This document shows positions 59,730 through 64,000 of a stretch of 64,000 nucleotides of DNA, piece after piece (position 1 is the first letter of the stretch; every line of letters begins with the position of its first letter). A model generated the notes under the pieces. The model searched no databases and had not been told where the DNA came from. It was given only the letters and a program-made list of their open reading frames with translations. Made by a program: the position numbers and the translations under genes. Source of the DNA: Lepus europaeus (lineage: Eukaryota > Chordata > Mammalia > Lagomorpha > Leporidae); contig NC_084830.1 of NCBI RefSeq assembly GCF_033115175.1, positions 42,353,409 through 42,417,408 on the forward strand, read 5' to 3'.

Positions 59730-61200
59730 TTTAACATATGGTAGTGGCTTACCTAGTTGTCCCACTTAGGCTTATTTTGTTGCAAGAATCTCAAGTGAGA
59801 TAAATACTCCAAAGGTAGCAAGTTTCGCCTAGAAATGGGATGTTATTTTAAGGATACAGGCCTGAGAACTCAGGAGCTACCACCCCAGCCCCAGGGCCCA
59901 CCCAGAAACAGCCCCCAAGCCTCTGAAACTGGATAATGATCCTCAGGGACCGTTTAGGCTTGGGCTCTGCCATAGGTGTGACTCCATTGCCCCCCCACCG
60001 CCACCTGTAATCCACAGCTGTTGCTTACTTGTAGTTCCTGCTGCCTCAGTAGCTCGGCGTGCACCTTTTGGTAGGGTGTGTGTGTGTTTTGTTTTTGCCA
60101 TCAGGACCCTCAGCTCCTATTTCCGGTCTCTAGCTGCAGAGGGGCTCCACCTGGACCAGCTTACCTTCTCATACGCGGTCTCGTTGGTGTCAGCGTCCAG
60201 GGTCGGGCCTGGCTGTCCGCCAGCTGATTTCATTGTTAGCAGACTCACGTGGGACAAAAGGAGCGTTTTCACTCAGGAGAGCATGGGGTGACGGCACACT
60301 TCGTGTCTGCTATCCTGGCTTCACTGTCCTCTCCAGCAGTTCTTGTGTCGTGCATCGGGACAGGTGTTTTTCATAGAAGGGTAAATGAAATAGCTTTCAG
60401 CCAGTACACCCCCTTCATGAAGCACAGGAGACAGTACAAGACAAGCACCGTTCACCCAGGCTTTGAAAGCTACTGTATTTCTTAATAGTTTGTCCACTTG
60501 AGACTTGGTATTTTTATTTGTAAGAATAAGCTTTTCCCGGCCATTGTAAAAACTACGGGGAAAAAGTCCTGTCAGTCATTTTGGAAATGACCCAAGAGTG
60601 GAGCCTCTTGAAGGGGCCAGAGAAGGGCGTTGGCCGTCAGCTCCCCCGTCAGAAGCCTCGGGAAGCGTTTACGAACCACTGGTTGAAATGCAGCACTAGG
60701 TGCAATGATGTTTGAATGCTTTACGACGATACTTGACGGACGATAAGGCACACCGCCCCTTTTATAGGGGGGTGTCCTTGAAACCAATGTGTGCTCATTA
60801 AAGGGAGGAGGAGTAATAAGAATGTTCTAAAACCAGAAGGCCCAAGAGTGTGTCTATGTATGGGACCAATTAATAAAGAACAGACGTTTGTTTGGAGGTG
60901 AAAAAAAAAAAGATACTGCATTGAAAATAAATTATAAGGCTTACATAGACAGTATGGTTTAAGAAGGTGGTAAAGTGTATAAAAAAAGAGCATGATTTTA
61001 TTCTGAATACCTGAGCTTAGTGAGTTGAGGTTCCTTTCTATCTTCTGCACGTTACCCCACATACAGAGTGACTCACGGTGCACAGTAACCACCAGACTCA
61101 CCCCACCTTTGCCTTCTCCGAGGCAGATACAGTCCTCTGTTGCACTGTGAAGAGTTAGTCATAAAATACTTCCAAGTGTAGAGTTGTGTCTGCTGATTTT
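59730..61200. other. Putative intron 1 of the next gene, nothing recognised
   Basis: Unique sequence with one short A run near 60902. No family motif, SINE or convincing exon. Confidence 0.4.
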
Positions 61201-61205
61201 TTAAA

Positions 61206-61506
61206 AAGATTTATTTATTTATTTCAAAGAGTTACACAGAAAGAGGAGAGGCACAAAGAGAGAGAGGTCTTCCATCCAATGGTTCACTCCCCAGTTGGCC
61301 GCAATGGCTGGAGCTGTGCCAATCTGAAGCCAGGAGCCAGGAGCTTCTTAACGGGTCTCCCACGCGGGTGCAGGGGCCCAAGGACTTTGGCCATCCTCTA
61401 CTGCTTTTCCAGGCCATAGCAGAGAGCTGGATCTGAACCCGGCGCCCATATGGGATGCCTGCACTGCAGGTGGCAGCCTCACCCACTATGTCACAGCGCT
61501 GATCCC
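61206..61506 (-). repeat. CSINE
   Basis: tgtctgctgatttttt before and tgtctgttgatttttt after it form the target duplication. Confidence 0.93.
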
Positions 61507-62049
61507 AGTGTCTGTTGATTTTTTTAAAATCCATGAATTTTATCTGGAAGATGAGCTGTTCTTCAGTCTGTAAATCTGTAGATTTAATTTTCAGCTGAGG
61601 AAGGTATTTCCTGAAGTTTGTGCCTTTTGTTCTTGTCTGTTTGTGGGGGACAGTTTTTGTGGGTTGGCCCTACCCTCCACATGTCATAGCTGTCACGTCA
61701 TATGTCCTCTCCTCCCTCTACACAGCTCCTTCAGTTAGGTGCTTTGGTCACAGATTTGATTTTCTACAGTATTTGTTCTGTTCCGTACTGTTTATAACTT
61801 GGATTTTAAATTTCTGTTCCGTTTTTATTTAACTTACAGTTCTTAAAAAAAAATGATGAAAGAGCAGATTGGGAGTTTTTAAATTTTAAGATTTAATAAT
61901 GTTTAACATTTTTCTATACATCCACATACATAGCACTTTCTATTTGAAAATAGGAAATTAATACCACAAAATGGAATTCCTGACAGTGATCATAAAGTAG
62001 GGAGAGAAGACTATGTAGTCATAAACATGGTGTAATTGAGTGAAGCAGT

Positions 62050-63040
62050 ATTTATAACTCTTGTACAAAAAACGTTGAGTGTTGTACTCTGTATATTAAC
62101 CTACATAACAAAGAGAAAACTTGATATTTGTCTTTCTGGGTCTGCCTCATTGCACTTAGCACAATGATCTCAGGTTCCATCTATTTTGTTGCAGATGTCA
62201 AGATTTCATTCTTTTCTTGTGCTTGAGTGATATTCTGTTGTGTGTATGTGTGTGTGTGTGTGTGGCATTTTCTTTATCCAGTCACCAGTTGGTGGGCATC
62301 TAGGTTGATTCTGTATCTTTTATTGTTGTGAATTGGACTGCTATAAACATAGACATGCAGGTATCTCTTTCATATGCTGATTTCATTTTCTTTAGATACG
62401 TTCCCAGAAGTGGGAGGGCTGGGTCATGGTAAATCTGTTTTTAGTTTTTGGAGGAATCTCCATACTGTTTTCCATAATGGTTGTACAAATTTGCCTTCCC
62501 AGCAGCAGTAGATTAGGGTACCATTTTCTCCACAACCTCACTGGTATTTGCTATTTTTTGATTTTTGGATAATACCATTCTAACTGGAGTGAGATACTTG
62601 ATTGTTTATTTGCATTTCTCTGGTATCTAGTGATCCTGAGCATTTTTTCTTGTGTCTGTTGGCCATTTATATTTCTTTGAAAAATATCTGTGCATATCCT
62701 TTGCTCATTTCTTAGCTGGATTGTTTGTTTTGTTCTTGATCTCTTTATATGTATGTTCTGGATATTAATCATTTTAGCCTGATATAATCCTGTTTGTCTA
62801 TTTTTGCCTATTCTTTTGCAGTCTTACCTAAAAAGTCTTTCTGTAGGCCAAGGTCTTGCATCAGCATTTCTCCTTTGTTTTTCTCCTGTAGTGTAATAGT
62901 TTCAGGTCTTAAGTTTAAATCCTTGATCCATAAGGTAGAAATCTTGTTTCAAACTTCTGCATGTGGAAATGCAATTTTCTGAACACCATTTGTTGAAGAG
63001 ACTGGCCTTTCTCCAGGGAATGTCCAATCTACTTTTTAAA
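62050..63040 (-). mobile_element. L1 3' region (ORF2 end/3' UTR), antisense
   Basis: Colinear antisense L1 blocks include ggttccatctattttgttgc, ttctttatccagtcaccagt, ctccatactgttttccataa, gtgatcctgagcattttttc and gaacaccatttgttgaagag. Stops in every frame; no functional protein. Confidence 0.85.
62238..62264 (+). repeat. (TG)n microsatellite in L1
   Basis: About 13 TG units with one TA interruption, at the place where L1 copies often carry such a tract. Confidence 0.9.
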
Positions 63041-63070
63041 ATTTTTTCCTTCCTCTGAGTTCTGAATTTT

Positions 63071-63402
63071 TTAGATTTGTTTATTCAAAAGGCAGAGTTA
63101 CTTAGAGGCAGAGGCAGAGGCAGAGAGAGAGAGAGAGAGAGGTCTTCTATATGCTGGCTCATTCCCCAAATGGCTGCAACAGCTGGAGCTGAGCCAGTCT
63201 GAAGCCAAGAGCCAAGAGTCTCTTCCAGGTCTCCCAGGCGGGTGCAAGGGCTCAAGGACTTGGACCATCTTCTGCTGCTTTCCCAGGCACGTTAGCAGGG
63301 AGATGGATTGGAAGTGGAGCAGCTGGGACTCAAACTGGCGTCCAATGGGATACCGGCACTGCAGTCTGCAGCTTTACCCGCTATACCACAGCACCAGCCC
63401 CA
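63071..63402 (-). repeat. CSINE at L1 edge
   Basis: gatttgtttattcaaaagg start, cacagcaccagcccc end. ttctgaattttttaga before and ttctgatttttttgt after suggest a target repeat. Confidence 0.9.
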
Positions 63403-64000
63403 TTCTGATTTTTTTGTATGTTCCTGAGATCAGAATATTTTTTTTTCTAATTTTTTTTATTGTAAGTAATTTTCAGTGCTGTGCTTTTTTCCAGTTAGAA
63501 CTAATATACCTCTTTTATTATGGTATAGAATTTTTTTCAGTGATTCCATGTTGACTTTCTTTTGTTATTTATTCTTTAGAAATGAAAGAACATTTGACGT
63601 CGCTATAATTTCGAATTTATCATACTAATAACATTCCATTAAATATCTTTTCTAGATTTCTTATAAGGAAAATAGAGATTGGATTTTGTATAGGCAGTCC
63701 ATAAATACTGTGTTGTATGTTTATAAAAGATCTACCTATTCTAAAAAATCATTTTCAGTAAGAACTTACGTTTATGCTTATATCTTTGTGGTAAGATCCT
63801 TTTTTTTCCAGTCTGGTAAACAGACAAAGAATTCTCAACTTAAACTGTATAAAAATTATCTAGAAAGAAACAGCTTATTTCCAGACTAAATAGAAGCAGG
63901 TTCTTGTTTTTGGTGTTGTTCAGTTTTTCTGAAGCTTACTGTTCTTCACTAGAATGCTTGGTGCTTCCTGCAAGCCAGTGGTTAGAAACCGTAGTGAATT

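Noticed and set aside
55099..64000. ANKRD46 ankyrin coding exons
   Set aside because: No ankyrin-repeat motif or matching frame is present; if the gene is ANKRD46 its coding exons lie beyond the window.

Overview
The window is vertebrate nuclear DNA, almost certainly from a lagomorph and most likely European rabbit or a hare. The main sign is more than 50 tRNA-derived SINEs of the lagomorph C-repeat (CSINE) type. They have the box A/box B head, a CT-rich 3' end, poly-A and target-site duplications. There are also old eutherian repeats (MIR, L1, hAT-Charlie, LTR fragments), single-gene exons with GT-AG introns and one CpG island. Nothing prokaryotic or viral is present.

From 1 to about 47.5 kb lies the 3' part of SNX31 (sorting nexin 31) on the + strand. 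Ten coding exons (6297-46660) read in one continuous frame for 333 residues plus a stop. They encode the whole atypical FERM module and the C-terminal tail. The exons for the N-terminal PX domain lie upstream of the window. All ten exons have canonical splice sites, no frameshift or internal stop, and lengths that fit SNX31/SNX17. Introns make up most of the sequence and are packed with CSINEs, about three quarters of them antisense to the gene. A repeat-poor 3' UTR follows the stop.

From about 47.5 to 54.8 kb is intergenic sequence. It holds a pair of inverted copies of an unnamed repeat carrying a ZNF143/THAP11-like motif, and LTR and hAT fragments. Strong CTCF-type motifs lie near both edges: one just before the last SNX31 exon, one in the CpG island.

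From 54.87 to 55.6 kb is a CpG island with GC boxes, a 17-G run and a good splice donor. It is probably the promoter and noncoding first exon of the next gene. By mammalian gene order that gene is expected to be ANKRD46, in the same orientation as SNX31, but no ANKRD46 coding exon is visible. The assignment rests on synteny only. From 55.6 to 64 kb would then be intron 1 of that gene: SINEs, a long antisense L1 3' segment, and two exon-like segments worth testing.

I found no new multi-gene system. The more interesting signals are regulatory or evolutionary: the CTCF motifs, the inverted-repeat pair, a palindromic MITE-like family with several copies, a possible MIR-derived exon, nested SINEs sharing a target, and the SNX31 tail that resembles the Retriever-binding tail of SNX17.
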